Origin: Pseudomonas sp. dw_358 | Lineage (GTDB): Bacteria; Pseudomonadota; Gammaproteobacteria; Pseudomonadales; Pseudomonadaceae | Direction of reading: 5' to 3' | DNA: 64,000 nucleotides | Assembly: GCF_018449655.1 (NCBI RefSeq) | Contig: NZ_JAAVUX010000003.1 | Span: forward strand, 124,001 to 188,000 | Part shown: positions 39,529 through 49,160 of the stretch, one piece after another | Numbering within the stretch: the first letter of the stretch is position 1 | How the letters are laid out: each line of letters begins with the position of its first letter | Notes under the pieces: model-generated | Database searches by the model: none | Told to the model about the DNA's origin: nothing | Seen by the model: only the letters and a program-made list of their open reading frames with translations | Translations under genes and position numbers: made by a program

Positions 39529-40086
39529 TTATACGGCCATGAGATCCGCTTCTTTCTGTTTCACGGCCACTTCGATTTCAGCCACGAACTTGTCGGTCAG
39601 CTTCTGAATATCGTCGGCAGCCTTGCGCTCTTCGTCTTCGCTGATTTCCTTTTCCTTGACCAGATCCTTGAATTGGCTCAGGGCGTCACGACGGATGTTG
39701 CGCACAGCCACGCGGGCATCTTCGGCAGCATCACGGGCCTGCTTGGTGAAGCCCTTGCGGGTTTCTTCGGTCAGGGCCGGCATGGAGATCAGCAGCAGCT
39801 CGCCCAGGTTGGTCGGGTTGAAACCCAGGCCCGAGCTCTGGATAGCCTTGTCGACGGCGCCCAGCATATTGCGTTCGAATGCCACGACCTGCAAGGTGCG
39901 AGCGTCCTTGACGGTGACGTTGGCCACCTGGTTGATCGGGGTGTCGGAACCGTAGTAAGGCACCATCACACCACTCAGAATGCTCGGATGTGCCTGCCCG
40001 GTACGAATGCGGCTGAACGCGTGAGCCAGCGATTCCAGGGTCTTCTGCATACGCGCCTGAGCGTCTTTCTTGATTTCGTTGATCAT
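39529..40086 (-). CDS. frr: Ribosome recycling factor
   Basis: This 185-residue factor splits post-termination ribosomes with EF-G. It starts [20 protein letters not shown] and has the [10 protein letters not shown] motif, with the three-helix bundle ending QKEADLMAV. Its ATG overlaps the final stop of the pyrH remnant (ATGA), a leftover of the normal pyrH-frr translational coupling. With pyrH lost, initiation must now rely on its own weak ribosome site (GAGGAAGGCGAGCA just upstream). Confidence 0.97.
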   Translation of the reverse strand: MINEIKKDAQARMQKTLESLAHAFSRIRTGQAHPSILSGVMVPYYGSDTPINQVANVTVKDARTLQVVAFERNMLGAVDKAIQSSGLGFNPTNLGELLLISMPALTEETRKGFTKQARDAAEDARVAVRNIRRDALSQFKDLVKEKEISEDEERKAADDIQKLTDKFVAEIEVAVKQKEADLMAV

Positions 40087-40234
40087 TGCTCGCCTTCCTC
40101 GATCAGAGTTACTTCGGCGCCATCCACCACTCTTTTCAGCAGGGCGCCTGGCTTGTTCATGTGAAACAGATCCTGCAATGGATCGGCAGTGTACACGCCA
40201 TCCACTTTAGTCGCCTTGAGCGCACGTCGGCATC
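40083..40234 (-). pseudogene. pyrH: Remnant of pyrH (UMP kinase): about 50 codons, internally deleted and frameshifted
   Basis: Between tsf and frr, where an intact pyrH of about 740 bases is expected, only a short stretch resembles UMP kinase. The recognisable parts are [14 protein letters not shown] (normally about residues 160-175), then, after a missing stretch of about 40 residues, [19 protein letters not shown] and the C terminus TLIEEGEQ. Upstream of LKATK the codons for DADV are in a different frame (net loss of one base). Conserved positions are altered: [14 protein letters not shown] where the family has [13 protein letters not shown]. The N-terminal 155 or so residues with the phosphate loop and UMP site are absent. 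A TTG-started frame to 40292 exists but has no ribosome site and no family N terminus. It cannot be an active kinase. Confidence 0.88.
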
Positions 40235-40259
40235 TGACCACTTTCGGCCAATAGGTTCC
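40233..40259 (-). promoter_or_regulatory. Weak AlgU/sigma-E-like promoter candidate before the pyrH remnant and frr
   Basis: The reverse strand has GGAACCT, 14 bases, then GTCAGA, resembling the envelope-stress sigma consensus (GAACTT...TCTGA) but with spacing one or two bases short. It sits between the tsf terminator and frr, exactly where a promoter for frr-uppS-cdsA-dxr-rseP-bamA would be needed. Low confidence. Confidence 0.2.
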
Positions 40260-40311
40260 ACCCCACCCGTGAGGCTGAACCCATTGCCGCAAAAAACCTT
40301 GTCACCATTTG

Positions 40312-40345
40312 TAAAAGAGGCCGCGCGCGTGAGCGGGCGGCCTCT
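40312..40345 (-). terminator. Intrinsic terminator downstream of tsf
   Basis: The reverse strand has AAAGAGGCCGCCCGC-TCAC-GCGCGCGGCCTCTTTT with a strong GC stem and trailing T run, 27 bases after the tsf stop. It separates rpsB-tsf transcription from the pyrH remnant and frr. Confidence 0.85.
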
Positions 40346-40370
40346 TTGGGACGGCAGGTGAAGCGCCGTC

Positions 40371-41243
40371 TTATTGCTTGCTGGCAGCAGCCACTTGGGC
40401 GGCAACTTCGTCAGCGAAGTTGTCGACCGGCTTCTCGATGCCGTCGCCTACTTTGAAGTAGGTGAAGGAAACGATTTCAGCGCCAGCTTTCTTGGCCAGG
40501 TCACCGACCTTGATCTCAGGGTTCTTGACGAAGGCTTGCTCGACCAGACTGGCTTCAGCCAGGAACTTGCTGATACGACCGCCAACCATTTTTTCGACGA
40601 TCTCGGCAGGTTTGCCCTTGATCTTGTCTTCGTTCAGGCTCAGGAACACGCCTTTTTCGCGCTCGATCGCTTCGGCCGAAACCTGCGATGGCAGCAGGAA
40701 CTCAGGGTTGCTGGCCGCCACGTGCATGGCGATGTCGCGAGCCAGTTCGGCGTTGCCGCCTTTCAGGGCAACCACAACACCGATCTTGCCGCCGTGCAGG
40801 TAAGCATCGACCACGTCGCCTTCAACGCGAACCAGACGACGAATGTTGACGTTTTCGCCAACCTTGGCCACCAGGGCTTCACGAGCAGGCTCTTGAGCAG
40901 CGATCAGGGGAGCAGCATCGGTCAGCTTGTCGGCGAACGCCTTTTCAACGCTGGCAGCGACGAAGTTCTTGAAGTCTTCCTGCAGAGCCAGGAAGTCGGT
41001 CTGCGAGTTGACTTCCAGGATCACAGCGGACTTGCCGTCTGCGGCGACCTTGACAGCGATAGCGCCTTCAGCAGCGATGTTGCCTGCTTTCTTGGCGGCT
41101 TTGATGGCGCCGGAAGCGCGCATGTCGTCGATTGCCTTTTCGATGTCGCCGCCAGCCTTGGTCAAGGCCTTTTTGCAATCCATCATGCCTTCGCCGGTAC
41201 GCTCGCGCAGTTCTTTGACCAGCGCTGCAGTAATCTCTGCCAT
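40371..41243 (-). CDS. tsf: Elongation factor Ts
   Basis: This 290-residue protein is the guanine nucleotide exchange factor of EF-Tu. It starts MAEITAALVKELRERTGEG and has the N-terminal UBA-like domain, the TDFLALQEDFKNF segment contacting EF-Tu, and the C-terminal module. It forms the classic rpsB-tsf operon. Confidence 0.98.
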   Translation of the reverse strand: MAEITAALVKELRERTGEGMMDCKKALTKAGGDIEKAIDDMRASGAIKAAKKAGNIAAEGAIAVKVAADGKSAVILEVNSQTDFLALQEDFKNFVAASVEKAFADKLTDAAPLIAAQEPAREALVAKVGENVNIRRLVRVEGDVVDAYLHGGKIGVVVALKGGNAELARDIAMHVAASNPEFLLPSQVSAEAIEREKGVFLSLNEDKIKGKPAEIVEKMVGGRISKFLAEASLVEQAFVKNPEIKVGDLAKKAGAEIVSFTYFKVGDGIEKPVDNFADEVAAQVAAASKQ

Positions 41244-41278
41244 TTCTAAAATCCTCTTGGACTGATTCTTGAGGTGGC

Positions 41279-41303
41279 AAAAAGGGGGCCTAGCCCCCTT
41301 TTT
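41279..41303 (-). terminator. Hairpin in the rpsB-tsf spacer
   Basis: AAAAAGGGGGC-CTAG-CCCCCTTTTT is a near-perfect palindrome with a T run, in the 90-base gap between rpsB and tsf. In this operon it probably causes partial termination, lowering tsf relative to rpsB expression. Confidence 0.7.
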
Positions 41304-41333
41304 GCGTACTGAGTAAACGCCTGGCGTCTAGTC

Positions 41334-42074
41334 TCAGCCTTCTACTGCTGCAGCCGGAGCGTCCTGGACGTACTCTTCAGTACCGCCAGCGACGTGGTTG
41401 CGGCCACGGATGACAGCGTCGGCCATCGAACCCATGTACAGCTGGATGGCGCGGATCGCGTCATCGTTGCCTGGGATGATGTAGTCAACACCTTCAGGGC
41501 TGCTGTTGGTGTCGACGACGCCGATGACCGGGATACCCAGCTTGTTGGCTTCGGTGATCGCGATGCGCTCGTGATCAACGTCGATGACGAACAGTGCGTC
41601 GGGCAGGCCGCCCATGTCCTTGATACCACCCAGGCTGCGATCCAGTTTTTCCAGATCACGGGTGCGCATCAGGGCTTCTTTCTTGGTCAGCTTGGCAAAA
41701 GTGCCATCTTCGGCCTGGGTTTCCAGGTCGCGCAGACGCTTGATCGAAGCACGGATGGTCTTGAAGTTGGTCAGCATGCCGCCCAACCAGCGATGGTCGA
41801 CGTACGGCGAGTTGCAGCGTGCTGCTTCTTCGGCAACGATCTTGCCAGCGGAACGCTTGGTGCCGACGAACAGGATCTTGTTCTTGCCCTGAGCCAGGCG
41901 CTCAACGAAAGTCAGCGCTTCGTTGAACATTGGCAGGGTTTTTTCGAGGTTGATGATGTGGATCTTGTTGCGCGCGCCGAAAATGTACTTGCCCATTTTC
42001 GGGTTCCAGTAACGGGTCTGGTGGCCGAAGTGCACACCGGCCTTCAGCATATCGCGCATATTGACTTGGGACAT
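41334..42074 (-). CDS. rpsB: 30S ribosomal protein S2
   Basis: This 246-residue ribosomal protein starts [20 protein letters not shown] and contains the S2 signatures [20 protein letters not shown] and [30 protein letters not shown] precedes the ATG. It is the first gene of rpsB-tsf, divergent from map. Confidence 0.98.
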   Translation of the reverse strand: MSQVNMRDMLKAGVHFGHQTRYWNPKMGKYIFGARNKIHIINLEKTLPMFNEALTFVERLAQGKNKILFVGTKRSAGKIVAEEAARCNSPYVDHRWLGGMLTNFKTIRASIKRLRDLETQAEDGTFAKLTKKEALMRTRDLEKLDRSLGGIKDMGGLPDALFVIDVDHERIAITEANKLGIPVIGVVDTNSSPEGVDYIIPGNDDAIRAIQLYMGSMADAVIRGRNHVAGGTEEYVQDAPAAAVEG

Positions 42075-42216
42075 GATAGTTCCTTGATAAGTCGGGTTAG
42101 GCCTCCACGTATCCCAATGACCAACCAGCGACTTTCATCGAAGGCACCCAGGTCATCGTGTCGACACGTGTGTGGGGTTCATGCTTCCGGGCCCGCCAAT
42201 GGCAAGCCTCGCAAAG
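42075..42216 (-). promoter_or_regulatory. Long rpsB 5' leader, candidate S2 autoregulation element
   Basis: Downstream of the TATAAAAT box there are about 140 untranslated bases before rpsB. They contain a perfect palindrome CGTGTCGACACG (42157-42168) and a GG-rich segment (GCTGGTTGGTCATTGGG) near the start codon. Gammaproteobacterial rpsB leaders bind S2 and repress translation of rpsB-tsf. I infer the same here from length and hairpins, without an alignment. Confidence 0.4.
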
Positions 42217-42222
42217 CGGCGC

Positions 42223-42230
42223 ATTTTATA
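42223..42230 (-). promoter_or_regulatory. Candidate -10 of the rpsB promoter
   Basis: The reverse strand reads TGTGATATAAAATGCGCC, with TATAAAAT as an extended -10-like box in an AT-rich spot, followed by GCGCC, a G+C-rich discriminator typical of stringently controlled ribosomal promoters. The rest of the map-rpsB gap (42231-42441) shows only a TAGAAT at 42387 that could serve map. Confidence 0.5.
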
Positions 42231-42386
42231 TCACAGATTCCTGGCCAGATAAACCCGTAATGGTGTTGATCAGCAAGGCTTTTCCGTCGAGCGGTGGCGG
42301 GACCGTGGCGCGAGCCCTTGAATCACGCGACAATGCACCCTATCAAGCCTTTATATAGAAGCAATCATCCCATACCCGTGCTCTGG

Positions 42387-42392
42387 TAGAAT
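42387..42392 (+). promoter_or_regulatory. Candidate -10 for map
   Basis: TAGAAT lies 50 bases before the map ATG. No clear -35 is present. Confidence 0.3.
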
Positions 42393-42441
42393 GGTCGCCT
42401 TGTGTATTCACCCGCGCCCGCGAGCGCCGAGAGAGCCTGTA

Positions 42442-43221
42442 ATGACCGTCACCATCAAGACCCACGAGGACATCGAGAAAATGCGCATCGCCGGCCAGCT
42501 GGCCGCCGACGTACTGGAGATGATTGCCTCTTACGTCAAGCCTGGCGTGACCACCGAAGAACTGGACCGCCTGTGCCATGACTATATTGTCAACGAGCAG
42601 CGCGCCATCCCTGCCCCGCTCAACTACAAGGGCTTTCCCAAGTCCATCTGCACCTCGATCAACCACGTGGTGTGCCACGGCATCCCCGGAGACAAGCCGC
42701 TGAAAAACGGCGACACCTTGAACATCGACGTCACGGTGATCAAGGACGGCTACCACGGCGATACCAGCCGCATGTTCCACGTTGGCACCGTGCCGGTCTG
42801 GGCCGAACGGCTGTCCCAGGTGACTCAGGAATGCCTGTACAAGGCCATTGAACGGGTCAAGCCCGGCTGCCATCTGGGTGACATCGGTGAAGTGATCCAG
42901 AAGCACGCGGAAAAGAACGGTTTTTCGGTGGTGCGCGAGTTCTGTGGCCACGGTATCGGCAAGGTCTTCCACGAAGAGCCGCAGATTCTGCATTACGGTC
43001 GCGCTGGCGAAGGCATGGAACTCAAGGAAGGCATGACCTTCACCATCGAGCCGATGATCAACCAGGGCAAGGCCGACACCAAAGTGCTGGGCGACGGATG
43101 GACCGCCATCACCAAGGACCGCAAGCTGTCGGCACAGTGGGAACACACCTTGGCGGTAACAGCCACGGGCTACGAAATCTTCACCTTGCGCGCCGATGAC
43201 ACCATCGCCCGCAGCAACTGA
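42442..43221 (+). CDS. map: Methionine aminopeptidase type I
   Basis: This 259-residue metalloenzyme removes the initiator Met from nascent proteins. The metal ligands appear in NIDVTVIKDGYHGDTSRMF (two Asp), GHGIGKVFHEEP (His) and TFTIEPMIN (Glu), with the last Glu in QWEHTLAVT. I start at MTVTIKTHEDIEKMR; the 17-residue extension reaches back past the -10 box and is rejected. It is divergent from rpsB, as in many bacteria. Confidence 0.97.
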   Translation: MTVTIKTHEDIEKMRIAGQLAADVLEMIASYVKPGVTTEELDRLCHDYIVNEQRAIPAPLNYKGFPKSICTSINHVVCHGIPGDKPLKNGDTLNIDVTVIKDGYHGDTSRMFHVGTVPVWAERLSQVTQECLYKAIERVKPGCHLGDIGEVIQKHAEKNGFSVVREFCGHGIGKVFHEEPQILHYGRAGEGMELKEGMTFTIEPMINQGKADTKVLGDGWTAITKDRKLSAQWEHTLAVTATGYEIFTLRADDTIARSN

Positions 43222-43244
43222 TACCCCAAGCGTCAAAACTCTGC

Positions 43245-43328
43245 GCAGGACCTGGCCCGCTCGGAAAACTTTGCTGCGGTGTGATCGACACGCTGCTGCG
43301 GCCTCTTCCCAGGCAGGCTTGGTCCTGC
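43245..43328. repeat. REP-like inverted repeat, family B copy 2
   Basis: Arms at 43245-43266 (GCAGGACCTGGCCCGCTCGG...) and 43306-43328 (ending GGTCCTGC) pair imperfectly around a 39-base centre, itself containing GCTGCGG and CTGCTGCGG. It lies between map and glnD and is related to copies at 16695 and 61162. Confidence 0.65.
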
Positions 43329-43376
43329 AGGGTTTGCGGCGAGCCATAATATTTTCTACCGCTCAGGATGTTTTAG

Positions 43377-46079
43377 ATGCCACAAGTGGATCCGGAGTTG
43401 TTCGATCGCGGCCAGTTCCAGGCTGAACTGGCCTTGAAGGCCAGCCCCATCGGCGCCTTCAAGAAAGCCATTCGTCAGGCCCACGACGTGCTGGACGGGC
43501 GATTTCGCGCCGGCCGCGATATTCGTCGCCTGATCGAGGACCGCGCCTGGTTCGTCGATAACATCCTGCAGCAGGCCTGGACGCAGTTCGACTGGAATGA
43601 CGAAGCCGACATCACACTGGTGGCCGTGGGCGGTTATGGCCGCGGCGAACTGCACCCGTACTCCGACATCGACCTGCTGATCCTCCTGGAAAGCGACGAT
43701 CACGAGATTTTCCGGGACTCCATCGAGCGCTTTCTGACCCTGCTCTGGGACATCGGCCTGGAAGTCGGCCAGAGCGTGCGTTCGGTCGCCGAATGCGCCA
43801 TCGAAGCTCGCGCCGACCTCACCGTCATTACCAACCTAATGGAAAGTCGCACCATCGCAGGTCCCGAACGGCTGCGCCGCAGCATGCTGGAGGTCACCAG
43901 CCCGGCGCACATGTGGCCCAGCAAGGAGTTCTTCCTGGCCAAGCGCGCCGAGCAAAAGACCCGCCACCACAAATACAACGATACCGAATACAACCTGGAG
44001 CCCAACGTCAAGGGTTCGCCCGGCGGCCTGCGGGATATCCAGACCATCCTCTGGGTAGCTCGGCGCCAGTTCGGCACCCTGAACCTGCACGCCCTCGCCG
44101 GCCAAGGCTTCCTGCTGGAAAGCGAGAACAATCTGTTGGCGTCCTCCCAGGAATTCCTGTGGAAGGTCCGCTATGCCCTGCACATGCTCGCAGGGCGCAG
44201 CGAAGACCGGCTGCTGTTCGACTACCAACGCAGCATCGCCGGCCTGCTGGGCTACAAGGACAGCGACGCCAAGCAGGCCATCGAACGCTTCATGCAGAAG
44301 TACTATCGGGTGGTAATGAGCATTGCCGAACTGAGCGACCTGATCATCCAGCATTTCGAAGAGGTGATCCTGGCCGACGATGACGGCAGCAGCACCCAGC
44401 CGATCAACTCGCGCTTCCAGCTGCACGACGGCTATATCGAGGCAACCCACGCCAACGTGTTCAAGCGCACGCCGTTCGCCATGCTGGAAATTTTCGTGTT
44501 GATGGCGCAGAACCCCGAGATCAAGGGCGTGCGCGCGGACACCATTCGCCTGCTGCGCGAGCACCGGCACCTGATCGACGACGACTTCCGTCACGATATC
44601 CGCAACACCAGCCTGTTCATCGAGCTGTTCAAGTGCGAAATCGGCATCCATCGCAACCTGCGGCGCATGAACCGGTACGGTATCCTCGGCCGCTACCTGC
44701 CCGAGTTCGGCCACATCATCGGGCAGATGCAGCACGATTTGTTCCACATCTATACGGTGGACGCTCACACGCTCAATCTCATCAAACACCTGCGCAAGCT
44801 GCAGTACACCCAGGTGTCGGAGAAATTCCCGCTGGCCAGCAAGGTCATGGCCCGCCTGCCCAAGCCGGAGCTCATCTACCTGGCCGGGCTGTACCACGAC
44901 ATCGGCAAAGGCCGTGGAGGAGACCACTCGGAGCTGGGTGCGCTGGACGCCGAACACTTCGGTGCACGGCACCAACTGCCGGCCTGGGACAGCCGCTTGA
45001 TCGTCTGGCTGGTGCAGAACCACCTGGTGATGTCGACCACCGCCCAGCGCAGGGACCTTTCCGATCCGCAGGTCATCCACGATTTCGCCCAGCAAGTCGG
45101 CGACGAAGTGCACCTGGACTACCTGTACGTGCTGACCGTAGCCGACATCAACGCCACCAACCCGACGCTATGGAACTCCTGGCGCGCCAGCCTGCTCCGC
45201 CAGCTGTACACCGAGACCAAGCGCGCCTTGCGTCGCGGCCTGGAAAACCCGCTGGAGCGCGAGGAACAGATTCGTCGTACCCAGAGCGCCGCGCTGGACA
45301 TCCTTGTGCGCAGCGGCACAGACCCGGACGATGTCGAGCAGCTCTGGTCACAGCTGGGGGATGACTATTTCCTGCGCCACAATGCCGCCGACGTGGCCTG
45401 GCACAGTGACGCCATTCTCCTGCAACCGGTGGACAGCGGGCCGTTGGTGCTGATCAAGGAAACCACCCAGCGCGAATTCGAAGGTGGCACGCAGATCTTC
45501 ATCTATGCCCCCGACCAGCACGACTTCTTTGCGGTGACTGTGGCGGCGATGGACCAGTTGAACCTGAACATCCATGACGCACGGATCATCACCTCCAGCA
45601 GCCAGTTCACCCTCGATACCTACATCGTGCTCGACAACGATGGTGGCTCGATCGGCGACAATCCCCAGCGTATTCAACAGATCCGCAGTGGCCTGACCGA
45701 AGCCCTGCGCAACCCCGACGATTACCCCACCATCATCTCCCGGCGGGTACCGCGCCAGCTCAAGCACTTTGCCTTCGCGCCACAGGTGACCATCCAGAAC
45801 GACACCCAGCGCCCGGTGACCATCCTGGAGCTCAGCGCCCCGGACCGCCCCGGCCTGCTCGCGCGCATCGGCAAGATTTTCCTGGAGTTCGACCTGTCGT
45901 TGCAGAACGCCAAGATCGCCACCCTGGGCGAGCGCGTGGAAGACGTGTTTTTCCTGACCGATGCGCACAATCAACCGCTGTCCGACCCGCTGCTGTGCGG
46001 TCGGCTGCAGAACACCATTGTCGAACAGCTGAGCGTCAACCCGACGTCCGGCGTTGAATTGACCCGTTTGAGCATTTGA
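43377..46079 (+). CDS. glnD: [Protein-PII] uridylyltransferase / uridylyl-removing enzyme
   Basis: This 900-residue bifunctional sensor of glutamine uridylylates and deuridylylates PII proteins. The nucleotidyltransferase motif [17 protein letters not shown] lies near residue 86, the HD hydrolase motif [16 protein letters not shown] near 503, and two ACT domains occupy about 710-790 and 820-900 ([17 protein letters not shown]). All domains are intact. The start is 25 bases after the family B repeat; dapC follows one base after its stop. Confidence 0.97.
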   Translation: MPQVDPELFDRGQFQAELALKASPIGAFKKAIRQAHDVLDGRFRAGRDIRRLIEDRAWFVDNILQQAWTQFDWNDEADITLVAVGGYGRGELHPYSDIDLLILLESDDHEIFRDSIERFLTLLWDIGLEVGQSVRSVAECAIEARADLTVITNLMESRTIAGPERLRRSMLEVTSPAHMWPSKEFFLAKRAEQKTRHHKYNDTEYNLEPNVKGSPGGLRDIQTILWVARRQFGTLNLHALAGQGFLLESENNLLASSQEFLWKVRYALHMLAGRSEDRLLFDYQRSIAGLLGYKDSDAKQAIERFMQKYYRVVMSIAELSDLIIQHFEEVILADDDGSSTQPINSRFQLHDGYIEATHANVFKRTPFAMLEIFVLMAQNPEIKGVRADTIRLLREHRHLIDDDFRHDIRNTSLFIELFKCEIGIHRNLRRMNRYGILGRYLPEFGHIIGQMQHDLFHIYTVDAHTLNLIKHLRKLQYTQVSEKFPLASKVMARLPKPELIYLAGLYHDIGKGRGGDHSELGALDAEHFGARHQLPAWDSRLIVWLVQNHLVMSTTAQRRDLSDPQVIHDFAQQVGDEVHLDYLYVLTVADINATNPTLWNSWRASLLRQLYTETKRALRRGLENPLEREEQIRRTQSAALDILVRSGTDPDDVEQLWSQLGDDYFLRHNAADVAWHSDAILLQPVDSGPLVLIKETTQREFEGGTQIFIYAPDQHDFFAVTVAAMDQLNLNIHDARIITSSSQFTLDTYIVLDNDGGSIGDNPQRIQQIRSGLTEALRNPDDYPTIISRRVPRQLKHFAFAPQVTIQNDTQRPVTILELSAPDRPGLLARIGKIFLEFDLSLQNAKIATLGERVEDVFFLTDAHNQPLSDPLLCGRLQNTIVEQLSVNPTSGVELTRLSI

Positions 46080-46080
46080 C

Positions 46081-47280
46081 ATGAACAACGCACTGAAGCA
46101 GCTGCAACCCTACCCGTTCGAGAAGCTGCGGGCCTTGCTGGCCGGCGCAGTGCCCGCTGGCGACAAGCGTGGCATTGCGCTCTCCATCGGCGAGCCCAAA
46201 CACCGCTCGCCGGCGTTCGTGGCCCAGGCGCTGACTGACAACCTCGACCAGATGGCCGTGTACCCCACCACTTTGGGCCTGCCCGCGCTGCGCGAGGCCA
46301 TTGCCCGCTGGTGCGAGCGACGCTTCGACGTGCCGGCTGGCTGGCTCGACGCCGCTCGCCACGTACTGCCGGTTACCGGCACGCGCGAGGCACTGTTCGC
46401 CTTCACCCAGACCGTGGTAGAACGCGAGGCCAATGGCCTGGTGATCAGCCCCAATCCCTTCTACCAGATCTACGAGGGCGCGGCGTATCTCGCCGGCGCT
46501 ACCCCGCACTACCTTCCTTGCCTGGAAGAAAACGGCTTCAACCCGGATTTCGATGCCGTCTCGGCCGAGACCTGGGACCGCTGCCAGATCCTCTTCCTGT
46601 GCTCGCCCGGCAACCCCACTGGCGCTTTGGTGCCACTGGACACCCTGAAGAAGCTGATCGCCCTGGCCGACCAGCACGATTTCGTGATTGCCGCCGACGA
46701 ATGCTACAGCGAGCTGTACTTCGACGAAGCCACCCCGCCACCGGGCCTTCTCAGCGCCTGCGCAGCACTGGGACGCAGTGACTTCAAGCGTTGCGTGGTG
46801 TTCCACAGCCTGTCCAAGCGCTCCAACCTGCCGGGCCTGCGCTCGGGCTTCGTGGCTGGAGACGCCGAGATCATGAAGGCGTTTCTGCTTTACCGCACCT
46901 ACCACGGGTGCGCCATGCCGGTGCAGACCCAACTGGCCAGCATCGCGGCCTGGAACGACGAAGCCCACGTGCTTGCCAACCGCGATCTGTATCGGGAAAA
47001 GTACGATGCCGTGCTCGACATTCTCGCGCCGGTGCTGGAGGTACAACGCCCGGACGGCGGCTTCTACCTGTGGCCGAAAGTGCCGATGGACGACGCCCGG
47101 TTCTGCCGCGGGCTGTTCGAGCAGGAACACGTCACTGTGGTGCCGGGCTCTTACCTGTCGCGGGAAGTGGACGGCGTCAACCCGGGAGCCGGGCGCGTGC
47201 GCCTCGCGCTGGTTGCACCGCTGGCCGAATGTGTCGAGGCCGCAGGGCGCATTCGCGACTTCCTGACCGCGAATGCCTGA
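46081..47280 (+). CDS. dapC: Succinyldiaminopimelate transaminase DapC
   Basis: This 399-residue fold type I PLP aminotransferase acts in the succinylase branch of DAP/lysine synthesis. It shows SPGNPTGALVPLDTL, the cofactor Asp-Glu-Cys-Tyr (ADECYSELYF), and the PLP lysine in HSLSKRSNLPGLRSGF near residue 245. It directly follows glnD with one base between stop and ATG, while dapD (49916) and dapE (56314) lie downstream on the same strand. Confidence 0.93.
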   Translation: MNNALKQLQPYPFEKLRALLAGAVPAGDKRGIALSIGEPKHRSPAFVAQALTDNLDQMAVYPTTLGLPALREAIARWCERRFDVPAGWLDAARHVLPVTGTREALFAFTQTVVEREANGLVISPNPFYQIYEGAAYLAGATPHYLPCLEENGFNPDFDAVSAETWDRCQILFLCSPGNPTGALVPLDTLKKLIALADQHDFVIAADECYSELYFDEATPPPGLLSACAALGRSDFKRCVVFHSLSKRSNLPGLRSGFVAGDAEIMKAFLLYRTYHGCAMPVQTQLASIAAWNDEAHVLANRDLYREKYDAVLDILAPVLEVQRPDGGFYLWPKVPMDDARFCRGLFEQEHVTVVPGSYLSREVDGVNPGAGRVRLALVAPLAECVEAAGRIRDFLTANA

Positions 47281-47289
47281 TCGCGGCCC

Positions 47290-48945
47290 TCAGGCCACCT
47301 TGCCCAACTGAGCCTCGCTCAGGTCCAGTTCGGCCAATACCTCGCGAACCACGTCATCACCGACCCGGTGGTGACGTTGCAGGCTGTACAACTCCCGCCG
47401 CTGGGCCCGCAAGGCCCGCAGGCGCAAGCGTCGCTCCAGCTGATCCATCTGCTCGGCCAACGCCTGGGCCTCGGCGGAATCGTCGAATATGTCCAAATGA
47501 TGGCGATACTCGGCCATTACCCGCGCCTTGGCTTCGGTGGCCAGCGCTGCCTGAGCGGCTTTTGCGGCATCGTCACCCGTGGCCGCGTCGGCCGGGTCTT
47601 CCTTCTCCAGCTCGCGAATGGCCGCTTCGGCGGTGTGCCGCCGCGCCTCGCGCAAGGCGCGCTCCTGGGCTTCATCCGGCCCCTTGACCACCCCGCGCAA
47701 CAGCAACGGCAAGCCGACGCAGGCCGATACCAGCGAGAGCAGAATGACCCCGGCGGCGATGAAGATCAGCATGTCGCGCTCCGGAAAGTTCTGCCCCGGC
47801 GCCACCAGCAAAGGCACCGACAGGATACCGGCCAGGGTCACAGCACCTCTCACTCCGCCGAAGGTCAGCAGCCAGCATGAGCGCGCCGAGGGCAACTCGG
47901 TGAGCTGACTGCTGCCGCTCCAGCGCCGCAGGCGACCGATCATCCGCCAGGTACTCTGCACCCAGATAAATCGCAACAGCACCAGAACGGCGAAGATCGC
48001 CACCACGTCCAGGCATCGCCACAGCAGGGTCGGCCACAGCGAACTCTCATGGCTGACCACGGCCTTGACGATATCCGGAAGCTGCAAGCCCAGCATCAGA
48101 AAGATCAACCCGTTGAACAGAAACTCCAGCAACGCCCAGACACTGCGGTTGAGCAAGCGCGTGCTGGTCTGGCGCGGCAGCAGGTCGAGCCAACTCTGCA
48201 TCATGCCGGCCGCCACCGCCGAAAGAATGCCCGATAGCCCCAGGCGCTCGGCCAGCACATAGGCGGCAAACGGCAACAGCAGCATGAACACCACGTGAGT
48301 CGCCGGGTCATCCCAGCCCCGCGCGATCATCCAGGCCCGCGCACGCCCTACCACCCAGCTCAGCGCAACGCCGACCCCGAGACCGCCCAGTGCCACCCAG
48401 AGGAAACTCAGGCTGGCCTCGGTGATGGAGAAATAGCCGGTCATCGCGGCGGCGATAGCGAACTTGAAGGTCACCAGGCCCGAGGCGTCGTTCATCAGAG
48501 CCTCGCCTTGAAGCAGGCGCATCAGGTTGGTGGGCAGGCGATCCTGAGCAATGGCCGAAACCGCCACGGCATCGGTGGGCGACAGCACGGCAGCGAGGGC
48601 GAAGGCTACCGGGAGAGGGATACTGGGCAGCAGCCAATGGATGAAGTAGCCGGCGCCGATCACGGTGAACAGCACCAGGCCCACTGCCAGGGTCAGGATC
48701 GAACTGCGCAGGCGCCAGAGGTCGCGCTTGGGCATGCGCCAGCCGTCGGAGAACAGCAGCGGTGGCAGGAACAGAAACAGGAACAGCTCCGGGTCAAGCG
48801 CCACGTGCAGGCCCAGGGTCGGCACCGCCAGGATCGCGCCGGCGGCGATCTGCACCAGGGGCAGCGGCAACGGTATCAAACGCGCCACCAGACGTGAGGC
48901 GCCGACCAGCATGAGGAGGAGCAGGACGGTGTAGGCGGTTTGCAT
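47290..48945 (-). CDS. CPA1-family Na+/H+ antiporter
   Basis: This 551-residue inner-membrane protein has about 12 hydrophobic segments over the first 400 residues and the CPA1 motif AAVLSPTDAVAVSAIAQD (the ion-binding Asp region) near residue 120. The last 140 residues are a soluble, Ala/Glu/Arg-rich, coiled-coil-like tail. It exchanges monovalent cations for protons; the exact ion cannot be told from sequence. It is convergent with dapC, 9 bases apart. Confidence 0.9.
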   Translation of the reverse strand: MQTAYTVLLLLMLVGASRLVARLIPLPLPLVQIAAGAILAVPTLGLHVALDPELFLFLFLPPLLFSDGWRMPKRDLWRLRSSILTLAVGLVLFTVIGAGYFIHWLLPSIPLPVAFALAAVLSPTDAVAVSAIAQDRLPTNLMRLLQGEALMNDASGLVTFKFAIAAAMTGYFSITEASLSFLWVALGGLGVGVALSWVVGRARAWMIARGWDDPATHVVFMLLLPFAAYVLAERLGLSGILSAVAAGMMQSWLDLLPRQTSTRLLNRSVWALLEFLFNGLIFLMLGLQLPDIVKAVVSHESSLWPTLLWRCLDVVAIFAVLVLLRFIWVQSTWRMIGRLRRWSGSSQLTELPSARSCWLLTFGGVRGAVTLAGILSVPLLVAPGQNFPERDMLIFIAAGVILLSLVSACVGLPLLLRGVVKGPDEAQERALREARRHTAEAAIRELEKEDPADAATGDDAAKAAQAALATEAKARVMAEYRHHLDIFDDSAEAQALAEQMDQLERRLRLRALRAQRRELYSLQRHHRVGDDVVREVLAELDLSEAQLGKVA

Positions 48946-49124
48946 AAAACAGGAAATCCTTCAATTGGTGACTGCGACAGTACGCGCGTTAGAGCGTTGC
49001 GCTGGGCGGATGTTACACAAGGCAGGTGCGTTTTAAGGTCGCAGGACATTCAGGTAGCGCAGCTTTCATCTAGACCACCCAGCGGAGTGTTACCGATGTG
49101 ACTGGCCGAACCGCAATGTCAGCT

Positions 49125-49160
49125 GCGGTTGCGGTTGCGGTTGCGGTTGCGGTTGCGGTT
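49125..49160. repeat. Hexanucleotide array (GCGGTT)6
   Basis: Six perfect tandem copies of GCGGTT are followed by two copies of GCTCTG and then GGCTTTTGATC. It begins the dispersed element at 49125-49330. Confidence 0.9.

Noticed and set aside
40083..40292. Open frame of 69 codons across the pyrH region as a real small protein
   Set aside because: It starts at a TTG without a ribosome site, its first 25 residues match no UMP kinase, and the catalytic N-terminal domain is absent. It is better explained as decayed pyrH.
49125..49160. Possible CRISPR-like or direct-repeat array
   Set aside because: The units are 6 bases with no spacers and no cas gene nearby; it is a simple-sequence repeat.
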